Assembly (NCBI GenBank): GCA_020443005.1
Contig: JAGRJA010000228.1
Location: forward strand, 1 to 5,049
Direction: 5' to 3'
Source: Pseudomonadales bacterium
Lineage (GTDB): Bacteria > Pseudomonadota > Gammaproteobacteria > Pseudomonadales > UBA7239
DNA: 5,049 nucleotides
Shown: piece by piece, positions 1-5,010 of the stretch
Numbering within the stretch: position 1 is the stretch's first letter
Layout: every line of letters begins with the position of its first letter
The notes under the pieces: generated by a model
Database searches by the model: none
What the model saw: the letters and a program-made list of their open reading frames with translations, nothing else
What the model was told of the DNA's origin: nothing
Position numbers and translations under genes: made by a program

Positions 1-1
1 A

Positions 2-268
2 CATATCCTGTCTATCAAGAAACTGGTGCAGGAGGGTGTTAACCGGATCGTGCCCGCTTCGCCAACCGGCATTGGTGCCGGCGAACTGGAAATGTTTTCC
101 CGCGGTTGCCGACTGTCCTCCCGCTGCACCCTGATCTATGAACTGCTGTGCACACAACTGCCCTACCATCGCCCCAACAGTATCAGGGAGCCTGACTGGG
201 TCAGCAAATGGTTTGAAGATGAATGTGCCGGCGTGGACATGACACGATACTACCCCCCGACCCCGTAA
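2..268 (+). CDS. Unrecognised protein, C-terminal fragment (5' end outside window)
   Basis: The reading frame is open from the left edge to a TAA at 266-268, giving 88 codons, so this looks like the tail of a longer gene rather than a complete small one. In-frame GTG (26-28) and ATG codons exist but none has a convincing ribosome binding site. Codon use (CTG, GCC, GGC, CGC rich) looks coding. The fragment has an early PASPTGIGAGELE stretch, then four cysteines around CRLSSRC and ELLC, a WVSKWFEDE stretch near the end and a proline-rich terminus (YYPPTP). I see no membrane segment and cannot assign a family. It converges on the hydroxylase gene with only 31 bases between the two stop codons and no good terminator hairpin in that gap. 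The existence of a coding region is fairly likely; the function is unknown. Confidence 0.6.
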   Translation, partial: HILSIKKLVQEGVNRIVPASPTGIGAGELEMFSRGCRLSSRCTLIYELLCTQLPYHRPNSIREPDWVSKWFEDECAGVDMTRYYPPTP

Positions 269-299
269 AAAATCCGACGAAGGTTCTTCCGAGAATAAC

Positions 300-1031
300 T
301 CAGGGCACTTTCTGGAAGGTACCGAAGAGCCTGTCACAGAGACTCAACATCACCGAAATATTTTTGGGTTCACGACTAGCATGATGTATATCGTGACAAC
401 GGGCATTTGCAAAAACCCGGTCATAGAGTGGCAAGCGATAGTTACAATGAGTAATCATGTTCACAGCGGTGACCGCAAAGGCTCCAAATGCAAAAGTGAG
501 CGGATGAATTGAAAAAAGGATGCCATAGATATGAAAACAGAAAAACACCGTTGCCCCTTCTACCGGGTGAACAACCATCGCTGTCCAGATCGATAAAGGT
601 GGCGTATCAATATGATGATAGTAATGTATATTCTTCATATACCACTGCCATTTATGCTCAATACGGTGCCAGAAATAGGAAACAAAATCTCCCAGTAAAA
701 AATAAAACAGCAGGTCCCGACAGAATTCAAAAGCCCCCGGCGCCTCTGCTGGCACATTACGAAGCATTTCTATCGGCACAAGAATAAAGAAAGGCATGGC
801 GACAAAATACAGCGAACCGTACCACTTCATCGCCCGCCAATAGATCGCCCAGCATTCTTTTGCCGTCAAGCGCCGCGTAACAAAAACATCAACAAGCGAA
901 AACAGAATGCCTGGCAGGTATACACCCAATACGACGGCGGTTAGCAGGAAAGCCGGGTTGGCAATACCTGACACCCCGAGATGCCGGAGAAAGAAATCCC
1001 AAATTATTTGCAGCATATCGACATTTTGCAT
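300..1031 (-). CDS. Sterol desaturase / fatty acid hydroxylase superfamily membrane protein
   Basis: Predicted integral membrane non-heme di-iron oxygenase of the fatty acid hydroxylase superfamily (sterol desaturase, C-4 methylsterol oxidase, carotene hydroxylase relatives), which uses O2 to hydroxylate or desaturate a lipid. Numbered from the chosen start (243 aa), the iron-binding histidine clusters are HRIEH (122-126), HYYHH (136-140), isolated H155 and H195, and HDIHH (213-217). This is the complete pattern of the family. Hydrophobic segments lie at about 25-48, 72-90, 103-120, 158-178 and 180-195. The length is typical for a single-domain bacterial member. The start is taken as the ATG at 1031 because GGAG (complement of 1038-1041) sits six bases upstream. 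Longer alternatives are ATG 1043 and GTG 1055, which lack such a site. The substrate cannot be told from sequence: sterol, hopanoid, fatty acid or alkylglycerol are all possible. It is separated from the upstream gene by a structured 200-base gap. Confidence 0.9.
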   Translation of the reverse strand: MQNVDMLQIIWDFFLRHLGVSGIANPAFLLTAVVLGVYLPGILFSLVDVFVTRRLTAKECWAIYWRAMKWYGSLYFVAMPFFILVPIEMLRNVPAEAPGAFEFCRDLLFYFLLGDFVSYFWHRIEHKWQWYMKNIHYYHHIDTPPLSIWTAMVVHPVEGATVFFCFHIYGILFSIHPLTFAFGAFAVTAVNMITHCNYRLPLYDRVFANARCHDIHHASREPKNISVMLSLCDRLFGTFQKVP

Positions 1032-1037
1032 ATTGAA

Positions 1038-1041
1038 CTCC
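1038..1041 (-). promoter_or_regulatory. Ribosome binding site deciding the hydroxylase start
   Basis: The minus strand reads GGAG, six bases before the ATG at 1031. Neither in-frame alternative start further upstream (ATG 1043, GTG 1055) has a purine-rich site at a suitable distance, so this motif favours the shorter protein. Confidence 0.5.
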
Positions 1042-1075
1042 ATGTTTTTTTGCACCGTAAAATGGGCGCCGCTAC

Positions 1076-1103
1076 AGTCTAACGCTTTTCAAGGCACTGA
1101 CAA
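1076..1103 (-). promoter_or_regulatory. Candidate sigma70 promoter for the hydroxylase gene
   Basis: On the minus strand TTGTCA (1103-1098, five of six matches to the -35 consensus) is followed after 16 bases by TAGACT (1081-1076, four of six matches to the -10 consensus). Transcription would start near 1069, giving a leader of about 38 bases before the ATG at 1031. The match is plausible but weak enough to arise by chance. If it is the only promoter, the stem-loops at 1118-1206 would not be transcribed with this gene. Confidence 0.3.
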
Positions 1104-1111
1104 CCCGGACA

Positions 1112-1121
1112 CGATTTACCC
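1112..1121. repeat. 10-base direct repeat, copy 1
   Basis: Plus-strand cgatttaccc, identical to the copy at 1171-1180, with 59 bases between corresponding positions. Its last four bases form one arm of the stem-loop at 1118-1146. Confidence 0.6.
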
Positions 1122-1146
1122 GGATAGACACTCAGGTCTATTGGGT
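1118..1146. repeat. Stem-loop, 10 base pairs in two blocks
   Basis: ACCC (1118-1121) pairs with GGGT (1143-1146), and ATAGAC (1124-1129) pairs with GTCTAT (1136-1141). The loop is 1130-1135 and an asymmetric internal loop (two bases against one) separates the blocks. No T-run follows on either strand, so it does not look like an intrinsic terminator. Confidence 0.55.
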
Positions 1147-1170
1147 CAGGCAATCACCCCTGGTGGCCTG
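1147..1170. repeat. Stem-loop with 3-base bulge
   Basis: CAGGC (1147-1151) pairs with GCCTG (1166-1170), and CACC (1155-1158) pairs with GGTG (1162-1165). The bulge is 1152-1154 and the loop is 1159-1161. It directly abuts the stem-loop ending at 1146. The arm 1166-1170 can instead pair with a second CAGGC at 1184-1188. Confidence 0.55.
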
Positions 1171-1180
1171 CGATTTACCC
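1171..1180. repeat. 10-base direct repeat, copy 2
   Basis: Plus-strand cgatttaccc, identical to 1112-1121. Here it lies in the interval between GCCTG (1166-1170) and CAGGC (1184-1188), so it would be the loop of the alternative hairpin. Confidence 0.6.
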
Positions 1181-1192
1181 ATACAGGCTTAC

Positions 1193-1206
1193 TCTCCGCT
1201 CGGAGA
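1193..1206. repeat. Short stem-loop
   Basis: TCTCC (1193-1197) pairs with GGAGA (1202-1206) around a four-base loop. It lies about 50 bases after the stop of the upstream membrane-protein gene on the minus strand but has no T-run, so terminator function is not supported. Confidence 0.45.
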
Positions 1207-1255
1207 ATCCTCAATGGAAGCACTCACTCCTGAGCATATTCTTCCATACGGCTTT

Positions 1256-1831
1256 CTAGCGCCATGTTTTTCTTCTCAACATCACCATGCCTATCAACAA
1301 AATTGAAAACACACTCATTGCAGCCGGAAATAGAACCGTCGTCATTGAATAGTTTTCCAGTGCCGCGATTACAAAAAAGTTACGAAAAACAGTAATGACA
1401 TAGAGACTCATATTCTCTTCAAAGGGTTTGTCATAGGCCTTGCCAAAGGTCGGACCAAAACCCAGAGAGTCCACAACGGTTAACAGTACAACCGCCCACA
1501 AGGGATCTTCCGTAAAATACCATAATGGCACGGAGAAAAGAGCGGCCACCAGAAACACCCGGTCAGTGACTGTGCTTTTTCGATCCGATTGATGTACGCA
1601 GGCAAGAAAAGTGACATAGAGGGTGATGGCACCGGATAGACCTATCGCCCAGGCACCCACTCCCGCCCCGTCAGCGAGTTGGGCAAAAAAAACAATCAGC
1701 GTTGTCACACTCCAGATAACCCAGGAAAATACATGGGGCTTTGTATTGCCCAGCCTGATTGAGCGGATATATGGTGCAAAAGCAAGAAACGACAATGCGA
1801 TGGCAAGAAGACTGAAAACTTCTTTATACAT
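1256..1831 (-). CDS. Conserved hypothetical integral membrane protein with two PQ-loop-like repeats
   Basis: This is a 191-aa, very hydrophobic protein with about six or seven membrane segments (roughly 4-22, 35-52, 60-79, 90-106, 110-125, 142-158, 163-185). It has two related halves. The first contains PYIRSIRLGNTKPHVFSWVIW (about 20-40) and the second GPTFGKAYDKPFEE followed by SLYVI (about 126-146). Each half has a proline-led helix, a short basic stretch, a KP and then another helix. This resembles the PQ-loop/SemiSWEET architecture of two three-helix bundles, but sequence alone does not prove that relationship. No substrate can be assigned. The start is the ATG at 1831: an in-frame TGA lies immediately before it, so it cannot extend upstream. 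No good Shine-Dalgarno is seen, so translation may depend on the tiny frame ending directly before it. It lies 102 bases after the ATPase gamma gene on the same strand. Confidence 0.85.
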   Translation of the reverse strand: MYKEVFSLLAIALSFLAFAPYIRSIRLGNTKPHVFSWVIWSVTTLIVFFAQLADGAGVGAWAIGLSGAITLYVTFLACVHQSDRKSTVTDRVFLVAALFSVPLWYFTEDPLWAVVLLTVVDSLGFGPTFGKAYDKPFEENMSLYVITVFRNFFVIAALENYSMTTVLFPAAMSVFSILLIGMVMLRRKTWR

Positions 1832-1885
1832 TCAACAAGCCGGCTTAATAATGGGCAAAAAACCTGTAAAATGGTTTTGTTTCAT
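1832..1885 (-). CDS. Possible 17-codon leader frame before the membrane-protein gene
   Basis: The frame encodes MKQNHFTGFLPIIKPAC. Its TGA (1832-1834) is directly followed by the ATG of the membrane-protein gene, a layout suited to translational reinitiation. Its own ATG overlaps the stop of a still shorter upstream frame as ATGA. No strong ribosome binding site precedes it. At this length chance occurrence is quite possible, so this is weakly supported. Confidence 0.2.
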   Translation of the reverse strand: MKQNHFTGFLPIIKPAC

Positions 1886-1911
1886 TCGCTAACACCCGCA
1901 TCGGTTCTCAT
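1882..1911 (-). CDS. Possible 9-codon leader frame after the gamma gene
   Basis: The frame encodes MRTDAGVSE and starts 22 bases after the gamma stop. A GGAG (complement of 1919-1922) lies seven bases before its ATG, the best ribosome binding site in this gap. It ends in an ATGA overlap with the 17-codon frame. The product is too short to judge as a peptide; its role, if any, would be to pass ribosomes downstream. Confidence 0.18.
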   Translation of the reverse strand: MRTDAGVSE

Positions 1912-1933
1912 AAAAACTCTCCGGCATTTTGAA

Positions 1934-2737
1934 TCAGAATCTCGACACACCCGCCTGTAAAGCACTCATCAGGTTTTCCAGTTCTATTGTAATTTCATTT
2001 TGTCGCTGCCTTTGCATTGTTCCTCTCAATTGCAATCCGGTTTCATCAAGGTATTGCTCGGCTCGTTGCATCTGGGAAATTCGCCAGCGATGCTCGATCG
2101 TCAAAGACCGGGTCAGACTTGACAATAGCGCCAATCGCAACCACTCACTGAGCAAACCGGCCTGCAGGCTGCGATCGGGAAGATAACGGAGAGGGGGAAC
2201 GCCCGAACTCGCTTCGGGCAAAATTGGCAAGGGCAGCAAACGCCGGACTTTTACACCCTCCTCATCCTGGTAAATGACAGTTAAAGGCGAAAAAACCTCG
2301 CGGTCAATCAACAGCTCATCCATCCATCCGGAAACCGTATCAACCGCTTCCATCATATCCGCACAACCCTTCAGTACAACGAAATGCTTTATGTCGGATA
2401 CCAGTAAAGGGCTCAAACGCGAACCGGCAATATAGCAAGTCATTGAAGGGTTTTCTGCAAGAAAGTTTTTCATAAAGTCGGCAAGCCTGTCATTGAAGCC
2501 CCCGCAAAAACCATGCTCGCTACCAATAACCAGGCAGATCCCGGTACCTGTCGGCTCGGGCAGTTTTATACCGGTATCCGCCAGCGCCTGAAGCAGTAAT
2601 TGTTCGGATTCCTTTTCCACCTGAGCGGCTTTTCCGAGATGCTGCAAGGCAGCAATCGACATGTTTCGCATGGCATTGACGATTTGCCGCAATTCGTCCA
2701 GCAAGGCCATGCGTCGCCGTAATAACGCCTGGCTCAC
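1934..2737 (-). CDS. atpG: ATP synthase gamma subunit, N-ATPase type
   Basis: Central rotor stalk of an F-type ATPase: its two long terminal helices form the coiled coil turning inside the alpha3beta3 head. The protein is 267 aa, somewhat shorter than the usual 285-290. The N-terminal helix (about 1-55) contains LRQIVNAMRNMSIAALQ, the equivalent of the usual KITKAMEMVA region. The Rossmann-like middle has the family signature GSEHGFCGGFN (72-82, usually SDRGLCGGFN). The C-terminal helix contains RQRQNEITIELENLM (243-257), matching the usual RQ..IT.E..EI end. The start is the GTG at 2737, giving a 4-base GTGA overlap with the alpha stop. The open frame runs further upstream to 2881, but there it is only the shadow of the alpha gene. 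It is the last gene of the ATPase operon. The symbol follows N-ATPase usage. Confidence 0.92.
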   Translation of the reverse strand: MSQALLRRRMALLDELRQIVNAMRNMSIAALQHLGKAAQVEKESEQLLLQALADTGIKLPEPTGTGICLVIGSEHGFCGGFNDRLADFMKNFLAENPSMTCYIAGSRLSPLLVSDIKHFVVLKGCADMMEAVDTVSGWMDELLIDREVFSPLTVIYQDEEGVKVRRLLPLPILPEASSGVPPLRYLPDRSLQAGLLSEWLRLALLSSLTRSLTIEHRWRISQMQRAEQYLDETGLQLRGTMQRQRQNEITIELENLMSALQAGVSRF

Positions 2738-4182
2738 AACGGCTGTTCCAGCCAGCCCGCCACCGCCATACGCCAGCGCTCCCTGTCTGCCTCCATCGAG
2801 GGTAATGCATTTGTCACGGATAATTCCAGCAACCGCTCCAACAAGACTTTTAATTTGTCCGGGTCCATTTCTGCCAGCCATCCTTCATTCCAGGCTACCA
2901 GCCATGCCATCTGATACTGTATCGGACGGGGAACCAGTCTTTCCTGGCTGAATAAAAGTTGCAGCTGTTTTCCCTGACTGACCTTTGCGGCCATACCTGC
3001 TTCCAGCCTGGTGCCAAAACGGGTAAACATTTCCAGCTCAAGAAACTGCAAATAATCAAGACGCAAGCTGCCCGACTCTTTCGCAACAGCCTTGTTCTGG
3101 GCCTTGCCGCCAATGCGTGAAACAGACCGCCCAATATCAATGGCTGGCCTCATTCCCGCAGAAAAAAGATTCTGGTTCAGGTAAATCTGGCCATCCGTAA
3201 TTGAAATCAGGTTAGTCGGGATATAGCTGGAAAGCTCCCCCTGTTCAGTTGGCACAATGGGTAAAGCGGTCATACTGCCACCACCCCGCTGAGGCGACAG
3301 CTGCGTTGCCCTTTCAAGCAAACGGGCATGCAAATAAAAAATATCACCGGGATAGGCTTCTCGCCCGGGTGGGCGGCGAAACAAAAGAGACAGTTCCCTG
3401 TAGGCAAGCGCATGCTGACCAAGATCATCGTAAACAATCAGCGTGTCATGACCACTTGCCATCCAGGCTTCGGCAATGGCACAACCGGAATATGGGGCCA
3501 GATATTGTATGCCCGGCAAGGAGCTCGCCTCGGCGACAACCACAACGGTATGCGCAATGGCACCGGTTTTTTGAAGATGTAAAATGGTTTCCGTAACCGC
3601 CGAGCGTCGTTGACCAATCAGCACATAAATACAGCGAACATCTTTCTGGTGAATCACTGCATCAATCGCTATGGAACTTTTACCCGTTCCGGTATCGCCG
3701 ATAATAAGCTGGCGTTGCCCACGCCCAATTGGTAGCAAGGTATCGACGATTGTGGTGCCTGTATGCAGCGGTTTCTTTACAAAATCTCTTGCCATAATTG
3801 ACGGAGACCGCGATTCAACCGGACGGGTGGTTGTGGTTACAGGCGGTGGCAAACCATCCAGTGGGCGGCCCAGCGGGTCCAGCACCCTACCCAACAAACT
3901 GTCGCCCACCGCTACCGACAGTGTTTTGCCGCTTGACCAGATTCGCGCACCAGCGGCCAATGAAGAGGACTGTTCCAGCAGAATGGCGCCAATCAATCGC
4001 TCGTCAAGCTGGTAAGCCAGTGCACGGCTGCCGTCTTCGGTAACCAGCACATCGCCAAGCCGCGCTTTTGGCAAACCCTTTACCCAGACAAGACAATCGG
4101 CAACAGCAACCACTTCGCCCCTCTCATGGATAGCGAGAGCAATCGGTGGTATATCGCTTGATTGATCAGGGTTGCTCTTCAT
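2734..4182 (-). CDS. atpA: ATP synthase alpha subunit, N-ATPase type
   Basis: Non-catalytic nucleotide-binding subunit of the F1 head, alternating with beta. It is 482 aa, slightly short for the family (about 500-513). Order: N-terminal beta-barrel (about 15-90) with GEVVAVAD; LGRVLDPLGRPLDG (97-110); PIGRGQRQLIIGDTGTGKSS (151-170) carrying the Walker A motif; Walker B-like LIVYDDL (248-254); PPGREAYPGDIFYLHARLLERA (271-292); SVSRIGGKAQ (353-362), where R356 should be the arginine that reaches into the catalytic site; then the C-terminal helical domain with SLRLDYLQFLELEMFTRFG. The P-loop reads GDTGTGKS where standard alpha subunits have GDRQTGKT. The start is the ATG at 4182, overlapping the end of b by 17 bases. 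Longer in-frame starts up to 4266 would lie deep within b and add a sequence unlike alpha. A short AGG lies four bases upstream. It couples to gamma through a GTGA overlap. Confidence 0.95.
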   Translation of the reverse strand: MKSNPDQSSDIPPIALAIHERGEVVAVADCLVWVKGLPKARLGDVLVTEDGSRALAYQLDERLIGAILLEQSSSLAAGARIWSSGKTLSVAVGDSLLGRVLDPLGRPLDGLPPPVTTTTRPVESRSPSIMARDFVKKPLHTGTTIVDTLLPIGRGQRQLIIGDTGTGKSSIAIDAVIHQKDVRCIYVLIGQRRSAVTETILHLQKTGAIAHTVVVVAEASSLPGIQYLAPYSGCAIAEAWMASGHDTLIVYDDLGQHALAYRELSLLFRRPPGREAYPGDIFYLHARLLERATQLSPQRGGGSMTALPIVPTEQGELSSYIPTNLISITDGQIYLNQNLFSAGMRPAIDIGRSVSRIGGKAQNKAVAKESGSLRLDYLQFLELEMFTRFGTRLEAGMAAKVSQGKQLQLLFSQERLVPRPIQYQMAWLVAWNEGWLAEMDPDKLKVLLERLLELSVTNALPSMEADRERWRMAVAGWLEQPL

Positions 4183-4996
4183 CAGCCTGTGATTCACTCG
4201 TTCTTTCTGGCGTTTCATCGGGCCTTTCAGCATCAGCTGGCAATGCAGCAACCGCTTCTCTTGCAAGCAATTTCCCGGGCAATAGTGCCAGTCCCTGACT
4301 CAGGCTCAACTCGAGCTCTTTTCCATCCAGCCCTACGCGTAAACCGGCAATCAATTTTTCATCCTGCTTCCAGTCGGCCTGAACAGCCTCACCTCGCAGG
4401 TTTGCCAGTGCCGCCAGCAATTGCGACTGCTGCTGGCTGTCGAGCGGGAAGGCACTGCTGATCTCCGCTTTATCCTGCCAATTCAGGGCCCGCAATTCAC
4501 TTTTCATGGTGTCATCCAGCTGCCTGATATCTGCAAGAAACCGTTCAAGTAATACCGCCTCAAAGGCGGGGCTGGCCAAACGCAACAGGTGCAGACGAAT
4601 GACTTCATCAGCCTGCTGCTGCATTTGCTGCTGTAACTGCGAAGCCCGCTCTGCCAATTGTGTATCTATACGGGAAAAACCCTGCTCTTTTGCCTGGCTC
4701 AATTCTTTTTCAAGCGCCGCCATGCGACTACGGCGTACATTCAATATTTCTTCAGCCAATCGGGCTTCCGCGAGCTGTTTGTTTTTTTCAATTTGCGCCT
4801 GCTGCGCTGTTAATGCGTTCCTGTCAGCTTCCAGTGCCAGCAGCTTTTCCTGAAAGGCTTTTTCAGCGGCAAGCTGTGCTTCCTGCCGCCTGCCAATGGC
4901 GGCTCTCAAGGGGGCATAGACAAATCGGTGCAACAGCCAGAGCAACACCAGAAAATTGATGATCTGAAGTACAAATGTCGTGAGATCGAGCGTCAT
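4166..4996 (-). CDS. atpF: ATP synthase b subunit with delta-like C-terminal domain, N-ATPase type
   Basis: Peripheral-stalk subunit joining the membrane sector to the F1 head. It is 276 aa, against about 156 for an ordinary bacterial b. Layout: a single N-terminal membrane helix (about 6-25, FVLQIINFLVLLWLLHRFVY); a long charged coiled coil rich in Ala, Glu, Gln, Lys and Arg (about 35-135); then a region (about 140-240) whose SAFPLDSQQQSQLLAAL and EKLIAGLRVGLDGKELELSL match the delta subunit pattern (S..PL...Q...L, then LIGG..I.IGD...D.S). The tail (250-276) is acidic and proline-rich, probably disordered. No separate delta gene lies before alpha, as expected for N-ATPases, so this tail may take over delta's role. 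The ATG at 4996 has GAAGG 11 bases upstream. The frame stays open upstream to the window edge, and a TTG at 5038 would add 14 residues, but family members begin at about this ATG. Confidence 0.9.
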   Translation of the reverse strand: MTLDLTTFVLQIINFLVLLWLLHRFVYAPLRAAIGRRQEAQLAAEKAFQEKLLALEADRNALTAQQAQIEKNKQLAEARLAEEILNVRRSRMAALEKELSQAKEQGFSRIDTQLAERASQLQQQMQQQADEVIRLHLLRLASPAFEAVLLERFLADIRQLDDTMKSELRALNWQDKAEISSAFPLDSQQQSQLLAALANLRGEAVQADWKQDEKLIAGLRVGLDGKELELSLSQGLALLPGKLLAREAVAALPADAERPDETPERTSESQADEEQP

Positions 4997-5010
4997 GGGT
5001 ATTTCAGCCT

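Larger units (their letters stand above)
1056..1255 (-). other. Structured intergenic element upstream of the hydroxylase gene
   Basis: This 200-base stretch has no convincing gene. It contains three stem-loops: 1193-1206 (TCTCC/GGAGA, 4-base loop), 1147-1170 (CAGGC/GCCTG plus CACC/GGTG with a 3-base bulge and 3-base loop) and 1118-1146 (ACCC/GGGT plus ATAGAC/GTCTAT, 6-base loop). The 10-mer cgatttaccc occurs at 1112-1121 and again at 1171-1180. Possible identities are a cis-regulatory leader RNA, a small RNA, a dispersed repeat or miniature element, or remains of a gene. I do not recognise a known riboswitch class. Strand is given as minus because it would be read with the flanking genes; the hairpins fold on either strand. 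Confidence 0.45.

Noticed and set aside
278..290. Possible bidirectional terminator between the convergent left genes (GAAG/CTTC around a 3-base loop).
   Set aside because: The stem is only four base pairs, the loop is small and no T-run follows on either strand.
509..787. Plus-strand open frame opposite the hydroxylase gene.
   Set aside because: It is antisense to a gene with intact histidine motifs, has no recognisable domain and no ribosome binding site.
1059..1089. Possible terminator: AAAA and GCG pairing with CGC and TTTT.
   Set aside because: The pairing is interrupted by a 3-base bulge and a 14-base loop, the stem is weak, and it lies directly before the hydroxylase start, where termination would make little sense without regulation.
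1069..1090. Integron attC-like core: gtctaac on the plus strand, GTTAGAC on the minus strand.
   Set aside because: The sequence fits one core half-site, but no matching second core site lies at a suitable distance and no integrase or cassette array is present.
1837..1846. Perfect 10-base palindrome aagccggctt just before the membrane-protein start.
   Set aside because: It is a single short palindrome with no second copy and no loop. It could be an operator half but nothing supports it.
1850..1872. Promoter-like TTTACA and TATTAA in the gap before the membrane-protein gene.
   Set aside because: The spacing is only 14 bases and the -10 match is poor.
2738..2881. N-terminal extension of gamma to 315 aa.
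   Set aside because: The added glycine-rich residues are a shadow of the alpha coding region. The family N-terminus begins at the GTG at 2737, which forms a GTGA overlap.
4183..4266. N-terminal extension of alpha to 510 aa.
   Set aside because: It would overlap the b gene by about 100 bases and the added residues do not resemble alpha. The ATG at 4182 fits the family.
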